Assembly (NCBI GenBank): GCA_009692265.1
Contig: SHZM01000002.1
Span: 1 to 64,000 of the forward strand
From: Gammaproteobacteria bacterium
GTDB lineage: Bacteria > Pseudomonadota > Gammaproteobacteria > Ga0077536
DNA: 64,000 nucleotides
Direction: 5' to 3'
Below the pieces are notes generated by a model, which was given only the letters and a program-made list of their open reading frames with translations, ran no database searches and was not told where the DNA came from. Each line of letters begins with the position of its first letter. The stretch's first letter is position 1. Made by a program: the position numbers and the translations under genes. Below, piece by piece: positions 48,017 through 58,226 of this stretch.

Positions 48017-49186
48017 ATGTTTGAGTTGATGGATGCATATGGTCAGAGTGCGGTCATCAAAGTAATTGGGATTGGTGGCGGCGGGGGAAACGCGGTTCAG
48101 CACATGCTGAGCGCGCAGATTGAGGGCGTTGAATTCGTTTGTGCCAATACGGACTCACAAGCGCTTCGCAGCTCCACCGTAAAAACGGTCCTGCAACTTG
48201 GAGGTGATATTACTAAAGGGCTCGGCGCAGGGGCTAATCCCGAAATCGGTCGCCAAGCGGCACTGGAAGATCGGGCGCGCATTAGCGACGTCCTTGATGG
48301 CGCAGATATGATCTTTATCACGGCGGGCATGGGAGGGGGGACTGGTACTGGCGCTGCCCCAGTATTTGCACAGATTGCAAAGGAAATGGGCGTATTGACG
48401 GTAGCAGTAGTAACTCGCCCATTCCCGTTCGAAGGGCGTAAGCGAATGGAAATCGCGAACCACGGCATCAAGGAACTGAGTCAATATGTCGATTCGTTAA
48501 TCACGATTCCGAACGAAAAACTGCTGAGTGTCCTGGGTAGGGATATTAGTTTGCTGAACGCGTTTAAAGCGGCGAATGACGTGCTTCTTGGAGCGGTACA
48601 GGGAATTGCGGAGCTGATTACCTGCCCCGGCTTGATTAACGTGGATTTTGCGGACGTCCGCACAGTCATGTCCGAGATGGGCATGGCAATGATGGGGACA
48701 GGTCGCGGCAAGGGTCCAGGGCGTGCGAAAGAAGCGGCCGAAGCGGCGGTTTCAAGTCCGTTGCTAGAAGATATAAATCTCTCTGGCGCACGAGGTATCC
48801 TTGTAAATATCACCTCCGGCGCCGACATCACGATGGGCGAATTTGAAGAAGTGGGTAACACGGTTAAAGGCTTTGCGTCCGACAACGCGACTGTCGTCGT
48901 CGGTACGGTCATTGATGAACATATGGAGGGCGAAGTCCGAGTTACCGTAGTAGCGACTGGAATCGGTATCGCAGCCGAACAGCGGAGCAAGGAACCTATC
49001 CGCGAGCAAGGACGCGAGGTGCCAACTGGTTCCTCGAAATCGGCCGAGTCAGAAATCGATTACAAGGGACTTGAACGCCCAACGGTAATCCGAAACCGAA
49101 GTGAGCATCCAGAAACCTCGAATGTGACTAATTCGCGCGCCGACTATTTAGATATTCCGGCCTTCCTCCGTCGCCAAGCGGATTAG
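48017..49186 (+). CDS. ftsZ: Cell division protein FtsZ
   Basis: 389 residues, tubulin-like GTPase. IKVIGIGGGGGNAVQHM, the tubulin signature GGGTGTGAAPVFA, and NVDFADVRTVMSEMG (T7 region) are seen. A variable linker leads to DIPAFLRRQAD, the C-terminal peptide that binds FtsA and ZapD (zapD is also in this window). It has its own strong ribosome site (GGAGGG). It forms the Z-ring. Its operon partners extend back to mraZ. Confidence 0.98.
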   Translation: MFELMDAYGQSAVIKVIGIGGGGGNAVQHMLSAQIEGVEFVCANTDSQALRSSTVKTVLQLGGDITKGLGAGANPEIGRQAALEDRARISDVLDGADMIFITAGMGGGTGTGAAPVFAQIAKEMGVLTVAVVTRPFPFEGRKRMEIANHGIKELSQYVDSLITIPNEKLLSVLGRDISLLNAFKAANDVLLGAVQGIAELITCPGLINVDFADVRTVMSEMGMAMMGTGRGKGPGRAKEAAEAAVSSPLLEDINLSGARGILVNITSGADITMGEFEEVGNTVKGFASDNATVVVGTVIDEHMEGEVRVTVVATGIGIAAEQRSKEPIREQGREVPTGSSKSAESEIDYKGLERPTVIRNRSEHPETSNVTNSRADYLDIPAFLRRQAD

Positions 49187-49279
49187 GTACGGCATTTGTA
49201 TTAAGGGAGGGTTCAGCCTACACGGGCGTTAATGGTACGATCTAGTCCTGAGTAAGGCCTTGATAATTTTGGGTTTCAT

Positions 49280-49313
49280 GTCGCGGAACCTGCATGCTAT
49301 CATGCGCCGCGAC
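49280..49313 (+). other. Nested palindrome between ftsZ and lpxC
   Basis: Outer arms GTCGCGG (49280-49286) and CCGCGAC (49307-49313) enclose inner arms GCATG (49292-49296) and CATGC (49301-49305) around a CTAT loop. This could fold as a two-part hairpin with an asymmetric internal loop, or act as an operator. It lies 34 bases before the lpxC ATG and overlaps a possible extended -10. No T-run follows. Confidence 0.5.
49295..49303 (+). promoter_or_regulatory. Possible extended -10 promoter of lpxC
   Basis: TGC followed by TATCAT (49298-49303) matches an extended -10. A TTTCAT 18 bases upstream is a poor -35. It is embedded in the inner palindrome, so any protein or RNA structure there could control lpxC start-up. 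Weak by itself. Confidence 0.3.
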
Positions 49314-49347
49314 ACCGGCTTGCTGAGGCGGGGGGGGCGGGGATCGA

Positions 49348-50259
49348 ATGCTAAAACAACGCACGCTCAAAAACGTTATTCGCGCGACCGGGGTCGGACT
49401 GCATACAGGCCGCAAAGTCTTCGTTACATTGCGGCCGGCTGGACCTGACTCTGGAATCGTTTTTCGTCGAGTCGACCTGAATCCGGTCGTCGAAATACCC
49501 GCGCGCGCCGAAAACGTCGGTGACACCAGCCTGTCCACGAGCTTGATCAGAGACAACGCTCGAATCTCGACCGTTGAACACTTACTTTCCGCTTTCGCCG
49601 GCCTCGGTATTGATAATGCCTACGTGGATCTCAGTGCACCTGAGGTACCGATTATGGATGGAAGCGCCGGGCCTTTCGTCTTTCTAATCCAGTCCGCCGG
49701 CATTCAGGAACAAGACGCACCTAAACGGTTCATCCGGATAAAAAAGTCAATCGCGGTCAAAGATGGCGATAAGTGGGCGAAGTTTGAACCGTTCAGCGGT
49801 TTCAAGGTGGCGTTTGCGATTGAGTTCGACCATCCGTTTTTCCAACTAACCAGCAAACGGGCCGAAATTGACTTTTCGACGACTTCCTTCGTTAAAGAAG
49901 TCAGCAGAGCCCGTACATTTGGTTTTATGCGTGATGTTGAATCACTGCGTGGGCGCAATCTAGCGTTAGGTGGGAGTCTAGATAACGCAGTGGTTGTCGA
50001 TGATTATCGAATTTTAAACGAAGACGGTCTGCGGTACGAAGACGAATTCGTAAAGCACAAAATTCTTGATGCTATTGGGGATCTCTATTTGCTCGGACAC
50101 AGCTTGATTGGGGCCTTTCATGGTTACAAATCGGGGCACCAACTAAACAACAGGCTGCTTCGAAAGCTTCTCGCAACAAAATCCGCGTGGGAACTCGTTA
50201 CCTTTTCCAACGATGAAGAAGTTCCGATCTCGTTCATGCAGCCAATGCCGGCGGTGTAA
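49348..50259 (+). CDS. lpxC: UDP-3-O-acyl-N-acetylglucosamine deacetylase LpxC
   Basis: 303 residues. Zinc and catalytic residues are visible: His in [13 protein letters not shown], His and Asp in [15 protein letters not shown], and the general-base-region His in [25 protein letters not shown] is the conserved N-terminus. It performs the committed step of lipid A synthesis in the cytoplasm. It sits at the end of the dcw cluster as in E. coli, 161 bases after ftsZ. The C-terminal ...FMQPMPAV ends normally. A G-rich stretch precedes the ATG. Confidence 0.98.
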   Translation: MLKQRTLKNVIRATGVGLHTGRKVFVTLRPAGPDSGIVFRRVDLNPVVEIPARAENVGDTSLSTSLIRDNARISTVEHLLSAFAGLGIDNAYVDLSAPEVPIMDGSAGPFVFLIQSAGIQEQDAPKRFIRIKKSIAVKDGDKWAKFEPFSGFKVAFAIEFDHPFFQLTSKRAEIDFSTTSFVKEVSRARTFGFMRDVESLRGRNLALGGSLDNAVVVDDYRILNEDGLRYEDEFVKHKILDAIGDLYLLGHSLIGAFHGYKSGHQLNNRLLRKLLATKSAWELVTFSNDEEVPISFMQPMPAV

Positions 50260-50267
50260 GCCCATCC

Positions 50268-50618
50268 TCAGCTTTGGCGAATCGGATTCGGCTGAACCGA
50301 ACGGGTCGAGTCCGGATGGAAGCGTCCGACATAGACTTGTAGGGACTTAATGCCCCGCAGTTCCCTAACGGTTTTTGCCCATGTGACTAGTTCCGGTGCG
50401 AGATATCGCAATCGGGTGGCCCAGAGGGCGGACCGCGCAACTAGCACCAATGCGCCGTCGTCGTGAAATGCCGCGACGTTGAAATTTCGTGACAGCGGTG
50501 TACCAAGCTTAAGAAACAACAGCGCTTCAAGCTCTCGTAGACCCCGAACATGTTCAAATAGCTGGCGCAGTTCGGAATTAGCCGCAGCGACATCGCTAAT
50601 TTTGGTAAGGCCTTTCAT
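50268..50618 (-). CDS. dciA: DciA-like replicative helicase loader (DUF721)
   Basis: 116 residues of the DUF721/DciA type: an N-terminal helix region (ELRQLFEHVRGLRELEALL), then the KH-like part with DDGALVLVARSALWATRLRYLAPELV and LRGIKSLQVYVGR. DciA is the ancestral DnaB loader in bacteria lacking DnaC. The position, convergent with lpxC and divergent from secA, is the usual gammaproteobacterial one. Sequence conservation in the family is low, so context carries part of the weight. Confidence 0.85.
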   Translation of the reverse strand: MKGLTKISDVAAANSELRQLFEHVRGLRELEALLFLKLGTPLSRNFNVAAFHDDGALVLVARSALWATRLRYLAPELVTWAKTVRELRGIKSLQVYVGRFHPDSTRSVQPNPIRQS

Positions 50619-50731
50619 TCCCAGCTCCGATTTTTAACTCCAACGACCCTACACGTTCAGATAGTTGTGTTGAGCAGTATCGCTAGAATTCGGTTGTCGT
50701 GTCCATCCAATTGATAGGCAATGCATCGACT

Positions 50732-50762
50732 TTGATAGACTAGCGCCCGATTCTTGCATAAT
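50732..50762 (+). promoter_or_regulatory. Possible secA promoter
   Basis: TTGATA (50732-50737) and CATAAT (50757-50762) are good hexamers but separated by 19 bases, longer than optimal. A second TTGATA occurs at 50711-50716. The 213-base dciA-secA gap holds no recognisable secM-like gene. Confidence 0.3.
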
Positions 50763-50831
50763 CGAAACGACAGGCCACCTTACAGGTCGAATCGATCTAT
50801 ATCCTTAGAACCCACTAAATCGAGAACCTGA

Positions 50832-53576
50832 ATGACTGATAGTTCACCCAGTCTAAGTCGTAGGCTCCTGCGAACGCTGTTTGGAAGCCGCAACGAACGC
50901 TTAATCAAAAAAATGCGCAAGACTGTAACTGCGATTAATTCGCTAGAACCAGTGCTCGCGGTCCTTTCAGACAATGAGCTTCGCGCGAAAACCGACGAAT
51001 TCAAAAGCAGAATCAGCAACGGCGAATCGGTCGATTCGCTACTCATTGAAGCATTCGCGGTTGTGCGCGAAGCCGGCAAGCGTACGCTTAACATGCGTCA
51101 TTTTGATGTTCAGCTGATCGGCGGACTTGTATTGCACCAGGGACGAATCGCCGAGATGCGCACCGGTGAAGGGAAGACCCTTGTAGCTACGCTGCCGGCG
51201 TACCTTAATGCACTTACTGGTCGGGGTGTTCATGTTGTCACCGTTAACGACTATCTAGCGAAACGAGATACGGAATGGATCGGTAAGATCCATCGCTTTC
51301 TCGGGCTCAGAGTTGGTGTCGTCCTCTCTGGGATGACACAAGAAGATCGCAAAAACGCCTACGCCGGGGATATTACCTACGGGACGAATAACGAATTCGG
51401 CTTTGATTATCTCCGGGATAATATGGCATTTAGCATCGAACAACGGGTCCAGCGAAACCTTGTTTACGCAATTATCGACGAAGTCGACTCAATATTGATC
51501 GACGAAGCGCGAACCCCGTTGATCATCTCTGGACCGACCGACGATCGGAGCGATCTATACGTCAAGATCAATCCCCTAATTCCGACGCTAAAGCGACAGC
51601 AAACGGAAGAAGGCGAAGGTGACTTTTCGGTCGACGAAAAATCCCGGCAGGTACACCTAACTGAATCCGGTCACGAACACGTTGAAGAACTCCTCAATGA
51701 AGCCAAGCTAATTGTAGAAGGAGATAGTCTATACAGCGTGGCGAATATCGGTTTTATGCACCACATCAGTGCTGCGCTACGCGCACATACGTTGTTCACT
51801 CGCGACGTCGACTATGTGGTGAAAGACGGGCAGGTGGTAATCGTAGATGAATTTACCGGACGGACGATGCCAGGGCGTCGCTGGTCGGAAGGCTTACACC
51901 AAGCAGTTGAAGCGAAAGAAGGCGTGCCTATTCAGCTCGAAAACCAGACGCTTGCATCAATTACCTACCAGAATTATTTTCGGCTATTCGACAAACTGTC
52001 TGGCATGACAGGAACAGCGGATACAGAAGCCTACGAATTTCAGCAAATCTACGCGCTCGAAGTAGTCGTTATTCCAACCAACAAGCCGATGGTCCGCATC
52101 GATCACGGTGATGTTGTATTTCTAACAGCCAAAGAAAAATATAAGGCGATCGTAGACGACATCAAAGATTGTCTCGATCGCCGGCAACCGGTGCTGGTAG
52201 GTACAACTTCAATTGAAACGTCCGAATTTCTCTCAGGATTGCTCCAAAAGGAGTCAATCAAACACCAAGTATTGAACGCGAAATTCCACGCACAGGAAGC
52301 TCAGATCATCGCACAAGCAGGACGCCCTGGATCCGTCACGGTTGCTACGAACATGGCTGGCCGCGGAACCGACATTGTGCTCGGAGGCAGTCTTGACGCC
52401 GAATTGGGAGCGTTACCAACCGACAGCACAGACGAAGATCGAGCGCAAATTCGAACCGGATGGGAACAGCGACATGACGAAGTTATAGCAGCCGGCGGGT
52501 TACATATTGTTGGTACCGAACGCCATGAATCGCGCCGAATCGATAATCAACTTAGAGGACGCGCCGGGCGTCAAGGCGATCCGGGCTCAAGTCGATTTTA
52601 TCTGTCGCTGGAAGATAGTTTGATGCGGATATTTGCATCCGACAGGGTCGCGAGCCTAATGCAAAAACTGGGGATGCAAGAAGGCGAGGCAATTGAACAT
52701 CCGTGGGTTACGAAAGCAATTGAAAATGCTCAACGGAAAGTGGAGGGTCGGAATTTTGACATCCGTAAGCAGTTATTGGAATTCGACAACGTCGCGAATG
52801 ACCAGCGCAAGCATGTCTACGAACAACGACGCGAGCTCATGGAAGCGTCCGATGTATCAGAGAATGTTAAGGGCATACGTCACGATGTCGTAAATGACTT
52901 GATTGACACCTTTCTTCCTCCGCAGAGCTACCATGAAACCTGGAATATCGAAGGTCTCGTGCAAGCGCTGCACACTGAACTTGGTCAGACCATTCCCGTA
53001 AGTAGCTGGATGGCCGACGACGAAAACCTCAATGAAGAGAGTATTCGTTCAAAAATATTGGAACTCCTTGAAGCACTTTATGCCGCGAAGGAAGCCCAGG
53101 CAGGTGCCGAAGTGATGCGGCAATTCGAGCGTTCTATAATGCTGCAGGTTTTGGATAGCCACTGGAAAGAGCACCTAGCCTCGATGGACCAATTGCGCCA
53201 AGGCATTCATTTGCGAGGCTATGCGCAGAAAGATCCCAAGCAAGAGTACAAGCGCGAAGCGTTCGAAATGTTTGCTAAGATGTTGCAGGAACTCATGCGC
53301 GACGTAATCGGAATTTTATCCAAAGTTGAAATAAGAGCGCGCGAAGAAGTGGAAGCGTTCGAGGAGCAACGACGCGATGCGGCGGCTGTTAAATTGCAAC
53401 AAATCCACGAATCGGCGAGCGCTTATGCCGCGAGCACTGAGGGAGATGTTTCGGTCGTCGCGCCGCCCGGCGCTACGCCACCGTTTGTTCGACGAATCCC
53501 GAAGGTCGGTCGAAACGAACCTTGTCCGTGCGGTAACGGCAAGAAATATAAGCAATGTCATGGCAAGCTCTCCTAA
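50832..53576 (+). CDS. secA: Preprotein translocase ATPase SecA
   Basis: 914 residues, full length. Walker A in [16 protein letters not shown]-like Walker [36 protein letters not shown], and [17 protein letters not shown] in NBD2. The helical scaffold region is followed by a C-terminal zinc-binding tail [14 protein letters not shown]. It drives protein export through SecYEG. In E. coli secM precedes secA, but here the divergent dciA does. Confidence 0.98.
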   Translation: MTDSSPSLSRRLLRTLFGSRNERLIKKMRKTVTAINSLEPVLAVLSDNELRAKTDEFKSRISNGESVDSLLIEAFAVVREAGKRTLNMRHFDVQLIGGLVLHQGRIAEMRTGEGKTLVATLPAYLNALTGRGVHVVTVNDYLAKRDTEWIGKIHRFLGLRVGVVLSGMTQEDRKNAYAGDITYGTNNEFGFDYLRDNMAFSIEQRVQRNLVYAIIDEVDSILIDEARTPLIISGPTDDRSDLYVKINPLIPTLKRQQTEEGEGDFSVDEKSRQVHLTESGHEHVEELLNEAKLIVEGDSLYSVANIGFMHHISAALRAHTLFTRDVDYVVKDGQVVIVDEFTGRTMPGRRWSEGLHQAVEAKEGVPIQLENQTLASITYQNYFRLFDKLSGMTGTADTEAYEFQQIYALEVVVIPTNKPMVRIDHGDVVFLTAKEKYKAIVDDIKDCLDRRQPVLVGTTSIETSEFLSGLLQKESIKHQVLNAKFHAQEAQIIAQAGRPGSVTVATNMAGRGTDIVLGGSLDAELGALPTDSTDEDRAQIRTGWEQRHDEVIAAGGLHIVGTERHESRRIDNQLRGRAGRQGDPGSSRFYLSLEDSLMRIFASDRVASLMQKLGMQEGEAIEHPWVTKAIENAQRKVEGRNFDIRKQLLEFDNVANDQRKHVYEQRRELMEASDVSENVKGIRHDVVNDLIDTFLPPQSYHETWNIEGLVQALHTELGQTIPVSSWMADDENLNEESIRSKILELLEALYAAKEAQAGAEVMRQFERSIMLQVLDSHWKEHLASMDQLRQGIHLRGYAQKDPKQEYKREAFEMFAKMLQELMRDVIGILSKVEIRAREEVEAFEEQRRDAAAVKLQQIHESASAYAASTEGDVSVVAPPGATPPFVRRIPKVGRNEPCPCGNGKKYKQCHGKLS

Positions 53577-53607
53577 CAGTCCGCCATTAATTCGTTAGAT
53601 CGCCTCC

Positions 53608-54825
53608 TTGGCTAAATTAATCCCCCTAGAGCAGCCTGCGGCGATTCGTGGTGTTCGCCTATCGACTGCCACCGCAGGTATCCGAAAAACTGGCAAACTT
53701 GACCTGTGTGTGTTCGAGATTTGCCGTGGTGCCAGCGTTGCTGGGGTCTTTACACGGAATATATTTTGTGCGGCGCCGGTTACGCTGGCACGTGAGCACC
53801 TCGCTGCGGCTCGAGCCAGACTGCTGGTAATTAATTCAGGAAACGCGAATGCCGGGACGGGTGAGGCGGGTATACAGGATGCGCGCGACGTATGCGAAGC
53901 CGCCGGCGCCCTCGTCGGGTGCAGTGCCTCCGAGGTCTTGCCGTTTTCTACCGGCGTAATAGGTCAGCGTTTGCCAGCGGCAAAAATCATCGCGGCCTTA
54001 CCTAAGGCGATACATGATCTGGGTGACTTTAGCTGGGACGCGGCGGCACGCGCAATAATGACTACGGACACAGTCCCGAAGTGTTTCAGCGTCGAAGTTA
54101 AATGCGATAGCCGCACCTACTCGGTGACCGGAATCGCGAAAGGCGCCGGTATGATTAAACCCAATATGGCTACGATGTTGGCGTTTATAGCGACTGACGC
54201 GGCAATTCCGCAGGCGGATCTGTCAAACCTTCTGGAAAGCACCGTAAATCGAACTTTCAATCGCATTACGATTGACGGTGATACCTCGACAAATGATAGC
54301 TGTATTCTGATTGCGACGGGCCAATCTGATCCAAATGAACTCGTCTGTAAGAAGCACCCTGACTGGAACGATCTTTCCGCTGCGATCGTTGACGTTGCAA
54401 ACAAGCTGGCAAGGGCCATTGTCCGAGACGGCGAAGGTGCGACTAAGCTTGTGACGGTCGATGTCCGCGGTGGCAGGACGCTCGAAGATTGTCTTAAAGC
54501 AGCGTTCACCGTTGCAGAGTCGCCATTAGTTAAAACGGCTTTGTTCGCAAGCGACCCGAACTGGGGACGAATTCTCGCGGCGCTTGGGCGCTCTGGTGTC
54601 GAGGGATTAAAGATGTCGGATTTGGCGATTTCGTTGAACGATTGCCCGATTGTGAAGGGTGGCGAACCAGTCGCTGATTACGATGAAAGCCTAGCTGCAA
54701 AAATAATGGCTCAACCGGAATTTGATATTCGAATCGATATCGGTCATTGCGCAACGCAAGCTTCGGTGCTGACTTGCGATTTTTCGTTCGAATATGTGCG
54801 TATCAACGCCGAGTATCGAAGCTAA
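53608..54825 (+). CDS. argJ: Glutamate N-acetyltransferase / ornithine acetyltransferase ArgJ
   Basis: 405 residues. VFTRNIFCAAPV, INSGNANAGTGEAG, LPFSTGVIGQRLP, and the autocleavage region GIAKGAGMIKPNMATMLAF, with cleavage expected before the Thr of MATML. DPNWGRILAALGRSG is a C-terminal signature. It recycles the acetyl group from N-acetylornithine to glutamate. Whether it is also an acetyl-CoA-dependent synthase cannot be told. The start is TTG at 53608 and follows secA by 31 bases, with no strong ribosome site. Confidence 0.95.
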   Translation: MAKLIPLEQPAAIRGVRLSTATAGIRKTGKLDLCVFEICRGASVAGVFTRNIFCAAPVTLAREHLAAARARLLVINSGNANAGTGEAGIQDARDVCEAAGALVGCSASEVLPFSTGVIGQRLPAAKIIAALPKAIHDLGDFSWDAAARAIMTTDTVPKCFSVEVKCDSRTYSVTGIAKGAGMIKPNMATMLAFIATDAAIPQADLSNLLESTVNRTFNRITIDGDTSTNDSCILIATGQSDPNELVCKKHPDWNDLSAAIVDVANKLARAIVRDGEGATKLVTVDVRGGRTLEDCLKAAFTVAESPLVKTALFASDPNWGRILAALGRSGVEGLKMSDLAISLNDCPIVKGGEPVADYDESLAAKIMAQPEFDIRIDIGHCATQASVLTCDFSFEYVRINAEYRS

Positions 54826-54888
54826 CAGTCCGAATATTGTCGATTTTCGGCGTAGCCAATTACCGTCCGATAACGAACCCGTACCACG

Positions 54889-55893
54889 ATGGCTATTGCG
54901 GAACCGTCGTTACACGTAGTAGTCGCGCTGGTGCGTGACGGTGACGGTCGAATACTCTTAAGTTTTCGATTACCGCACCTGGATCAGGGTGGCTTATGGG
55001 AATTTCCGGGTGGCAAGGTGCGGCCCGGCGAGGCTCCGTTCAAGGCGTTACAGCGCGAATTAATGGAAGAGCTTGGGATTGTTGTTGAATCTGCCGCTCA
55101 GTTAATAAAAATTTCCTACGCCTACCCGACCTGTACCGTAATACTGGATGTTTGGGAGGTCGATAAATGGAGCGGAATACCGACGGGCTGCGAAGGTCAA
55201 CCAATCCTCTGGAAATCCGCTTCCGAATTACGGACATTGAAATTCCCTGCCGCGAATCTACCGATAATTACCGCTGCCTGCATACCTCGGGTTTATTTGA
55301 TTACACCGGAGCCGGAAGATGCCGCAGGATTCATGTACGCTCTGGAAGCGAAGTTGAAAAGTGGCGCGAGATTAGTGCAGCTTCGCGTAAAAAAAGCGGC
55401 CGATCATGCAATCGTTAAATTTGGGTGCGAGGCTGTTGAGTTATGCGAGCGATTCGACGCCCAGCTCCTACTCAACTCGCGGGTTGATCTTGTAGGTGAT
55501 ATCAAAGCACACGGGGTGCACCTTACTTCGACGCAGTTGGCGACGCTGTCGTCGCGGCCGTTGCCATCCCAGTATTTAGTAGGTGCCTCGATCCATAGCG
55601 TTGACGAACTCGATCAAGCAAGCGCGCTAGGCGTAGACTTTGCCGTGCTTGGGCCCGTGCTACCCACTGCGTCTCACCCAAGCGCGACATGTATGGGTTG
55701 GCGGAAGCTCGAAGACATCGTCGTGAACGCTTCTTTTCCAATTTATGCGCTAGGCGGACAAACTCTCGAAACCTTACCGCGCGCAATTGCAGCCGGATGC
55801 CAAGGGATTGCCGGGATAAGCGGCTTATGGAACTCTGCCGTGAACCTTAATGAATCCGCGCTTAGACACATGCTGGCGATTGCTGCTCAATAG
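54889..55893 (+). CDS. Nudix hydrolase fused to a ThiE/TenI-like domain
   Basis: 334 residues in two domains. Residues about 8-130 are a MutT-type Nudix domain: the Nudix box reads GGKVRPGEAPFKALQRELMEELGI, with all Glu ligands. Residues about 135-330 are a TIM barrel of the thiamine phosphate synthase/TenI family (LLLNSRVDLVGDIKAHGVHL, VLGPVLPTASHP, YALGGQTLETLPRAIAAGCQGI). Several ThiE substrate residues, such as the Asn-Asp-Arg and Gly-Gln-Asp positions, differ, so thiamine synthesis is doubtful. This fusion is common beside argJ/secA in gammaproteobacteria, and the Nudix part is expected to sanitise 8-oxo-dGTP. It converges with zapD. Confidence 0.9.
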   Translation: MAIAEPSLHVVVALVRDGDGRILLSFRLPHLDQGGLWEFPGGKVRPGEAPFKALQRELMEELGIVVESAAQLIKISYAYPTCTVILDVWEVDKWSGIPTGCEGQPILWKSASELRTLKFPAANLPIITAACIPRVYLITPEPEDAAGFMYALEAKLKSGARLVQLRVKKAADHAIVKFGCEAVELCERFDAQLLLNSRVDLVGDIKAHGVHLTSTQLATLSSRPLPSQYLVGASIHSVDELDQASALGVDFAVLGPVLPTASHPSATCMGWRKLEDIVVNASFPIYALGGQTLETLPRAIAAGCQGIAGISGLWNSAVNLNESALRHMLAIAAQ

Positions 55894-55911
55894 GCATGCA
55901 AGCTGTCAACC

Positions 55912-56727
55912 TCACAATGTGCAGCAGTGCAGTTCAAACCAGACGCTACGTTGCGCCGGCTGTGGACGTGTATTGATTCCCGATGGGCGAATAAATCGGA
56001 TCGAAAAACGGTGTTTCCCGCCACTGATTTCGGGGAAAATCCCTTCAGTATCGGGGACGATTACTCGAATCAATTGACATGAACCGTTAGCGTCCAGAGT
56101 TTGCTGAAAAAACCCTCCCTCGGCCATGACTTTCTTCGGTGATGCGCTTTCGCGTACTAATTTCAGAACTGTATGAACTGCGTCTTCGATGATTCGCATA
56201 TCCTGAATCCAGTCCTGCAGGTGCTCCGAGCGTTGGGCTGGGGATCTATGTAACCAATAATGAAACGCCGGAATATCGAAACTACAAGTTCCACCAGGGA
56301 TCGCCAAACGCTGTTTTACTTGTGTCAGAAGATCACACTGACGTAGTCGAGCGCCCGGTTGGCAGCTGTTAGATTTTAGGATCGCGATGATAGGTTCGAG
56401 GCGCGTCACTGTCTGTTCTAGCGTAGATTGGTTAACCCCGGGGTTCATTCGCAAATTGTTCAAGGTCGTCGCATGGCGCTCGATTTCCTTGATGAGCTCA
56501 CCCTTGATGTCAATACGAGTAAGTTGATCGGCGAGCTCAATCATGCCGACGATTGCGTTTCGCGCATCGCAGGTTTGTTCGCGTTGCATCGCATCTCTGA
56601 TTGATTCGAACAGGGTCTCCAGACGAAGAAAGTTCCGAATTCGCTCATTCAGAGGTTGTTCGTATACCGTCATGGTATCGCACAACGGGAATAGACTGGG
56701 TTGAATATTGTTCACTACCTTAGTCAT
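55912..56727 (-). CDS. zapD: Cell division protein ZapD
   Basis: 271 residues. The start of homology is TVYEQPLNERIRNFLRLE, the conserved ZapD N-terminus (residue 19). Later motifs include LPGG-like IPGGTCSFDIPAFHYWL and SGGKHRFSIRF. ZapD cross-links FtsZ filaments through the FtsZ C-terminal peptide. Either the ATG at 56727, three bases after the coaE stop, or the one at 56673 could be used, and neither has a clear ribosome site. It is last of the minus-strand pil-coaE-zapD block. The small yacG gene that commonly follows is absent. Confidence 0.93.
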   Translation of the reverse strand: MTKVVNNIQPSLFPLCDTMTVYEQPLNERIRNFLRLETLFESIRDAMQREQTCDARNAIVGMIELADQLTRIDIKGELIKEIERHATTLNNLRMNPGVNQSTLEQTVTRLEPIIAILKSNSCQPGARLRQCDLLTQVKQRLAIPGGTCSFDIPAFHYWLHRSPAQRSEHLQDWIQDMRIIEDAVHTVLKLVRESASPKKVMAEGGFFQQTLDANGSCQLIRVIVPDTEGIFPEISGGKHRFSIRFIRPSGINTRPQPAQRSVWFELHCCTL

Positions 56728-56730
56728 TGC

Positions 56731-57351
56731 TTAAAGCGAGGTTTGTAGGTTAGCGGCATGTGCAAGATAGTCGGCGTGAAGTCGTTCGACCTGGGACTTT
56801 ACGGATTCGATATCTGCCACATTCACAATTATCTCGTCAGCCTTATTCAGGCGCTGCTCCCGTGTTGCTTGGCTGCGAATGATTGCCTCTGCTTCTTGCA
56901 GTGTCAAATTATCGCGCGCCATTACTCTCGAGATCTGAGTTGCCACGGGGCAGTCGACGACCAGAATGCGATTCACTTGATCATAATTCCCTTTTTCAAC
57001 AAGTAACGGGATCGCGAGCAAGCAATAGGGGCTTAATACCCGCGAGACCTGTTCGCGGATTCGAGTTCTGATCAGAGGATGGAGAATCTTCTCTAATGAT
57101 TCACGACGGGCTGGATCGGCAAACACAACGCGTCTTAAGGCCGAACGATCTAGGCTGCCCATGGGGTTTAGAATCCCGGCACCGAATTCGGCCACAATGG
57201 CGGCTAATCCTTGTGAACCTGGTAGAACGACTTCGCGAGCTACTTCATCGGCATCTATTACCACGACGCCGAGCCGTTCGAACTCAGCGCAAACCGTTGA
57301 TTTTCCGGAACCAATTCCACCGGTGACTCCAACGACATAAGGCCAACTCAC
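56731..57351 (-). CDS. coaE: Dephospho-CoA kinase CoaE
   Basis: 206 residues from a GTG at 57351 that overlaps the pilD stop (GTGA). The longer frame from 57414 lies inside pilD. P-loop VGVTGGIGSGKST, VIDADEVAREVV, HPLIRTRIREQ, and IPLLVEKGNYDQVNRILVVD are CoaE motifs. It phosphorylates dephospho-CoA at the 3' hydroxyl, the last step of CoA synthesis. Gene order pilD-coaE-zapD is the usual one. Confidence 0.96.
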   Translation of the reverse strand: MSWPYVVGVTGGIGSGKSTVCAEFERLGVVVIDADEVAREVVLPGSQGLAAIVAEFGAGILNPMGSLDRSALRRVVFADPARRESLEKILHPLIRTRIREQVSRVLSPYCLLAIPLLVEKGNYDQVNRILVVDCPVATQISRVMARDNLTLQEAEAIIRSQATREQRLNKADEIIVNVADIESVKSQVERLHADYLAHAANLQTSL

Positions 57352-58226
57352 AGCTGAGTTGCCCCACCCATGAAGAGTTTCGAGAGAGGTTCTCCCCAGA
57401 GCAAAGCGAGCCATCCTGCAGCAGCCAGATAAGGACCGAAGGGGATGGGTTTGGCCCGATCACGCCCCGCGAAGGCAATCAAACCAAGACCTACAACTGC
57501 ACCGACGACAGAGGCACAGAGGATGACGATTGGTAGCACTGCCCACCCTAACCAGGCACCCAGCATGCTCAGCAACTTAAAGTCGCCGTAACCCATGCCC
57601 TCTTTTCCCGTAAAGAGTTTGAACAACCAGTAGACGCTCCAAAGTGCAAAGTAGCCTAGGGCCGCTCCAAATACTGCCGAGTCAAGCTCTACGAAAATGC
57701 CTTGGCTATTAAGCAATAGCCCCAACCATAGCATTGGAAGTGTTATTGCGTCGGGAAGAAGCTGAGTATCAAAATCGATCGCCGCGAGGGCAATTAACGA
57801 CCAGGTTAAGAGCGCCGCCCAGACCGCAGGCCAGCCGCTCCCGAAGTGCGCGGCAGTGATCGCTGCCATGAGGCAACTCACTATTTCGATTACCGGATAG
57901 CGCAGCGAGATCCGCGCTTTGCAGTGGCGGCAGCGCCCACGAAGAAATAGGTAGCTTAAAAGAGGAATGTTATCGAGTGCGCCGATCATCGCTTCGCAGT
58001 GCGGGCAGCGAGAGCGGGGGACCAGCAAATTATACGGGGAGATCGCTAAATCGCCCTGGTTCTCGCCGCTGCCCAGCGCGGCGCACTCTGTCTGCCACTG
58101 ACGTTCCAGCATCCGGGGTAACCGGTGGATAACGACGTTAAGGAAACTGCCGACTATCAAGCCCACGCCGGCGATCGCCACCGCGAGTAAGCCGGGGACC
58201 GAGTTAACGGCATCCCACAACGACAT
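57348..58226 (-). CDS. pilD: Type IV prepilin peptidase/N-methyltransferase PilD
   Basis: 292 residues, polytopic. The zinc-binding cysteines are in CPHC and CRHC (RSRCPHCEAMIGALDNIPLLS, RGRCRHCKARISLRYP). The catalytic aspartates are in AAIDFDTQLLPDAITLP and GMGYGDFKLLSMLGAWLG (GxGD-like YGD). It cleaves and N-methylates type IV pilin and type II secretion pseudopilins. It is downstream of pilB and pilC on the same strand. Confidence 0.96.
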   Translation of the reverse strand: MSLWDAVNSVPGLLAVAIAGVGLIVGSFLNVVIHRLPRMLERQWQTECAALGSGENQGDLAISPYNLLVPRSRCPHCEAMIGALDNIPLLSYLFLRGRCRHCKARISLRYPVIEIVSCLMAAITAAHFGSGWPAVWAALLTWSLIALAAIDFDTQLLPDAITLPMLWLGLLLNSQGIFVELDSAVFGAALGYFALWSVYWLFKLFTGKEGMGYGDFKLLSMLGAWLGWAVLPIVILCASVVGAVVGLGLIAFAGRDRAKPIPFGPYLAAAGWLALLWGEPLSKLFMGGATQL

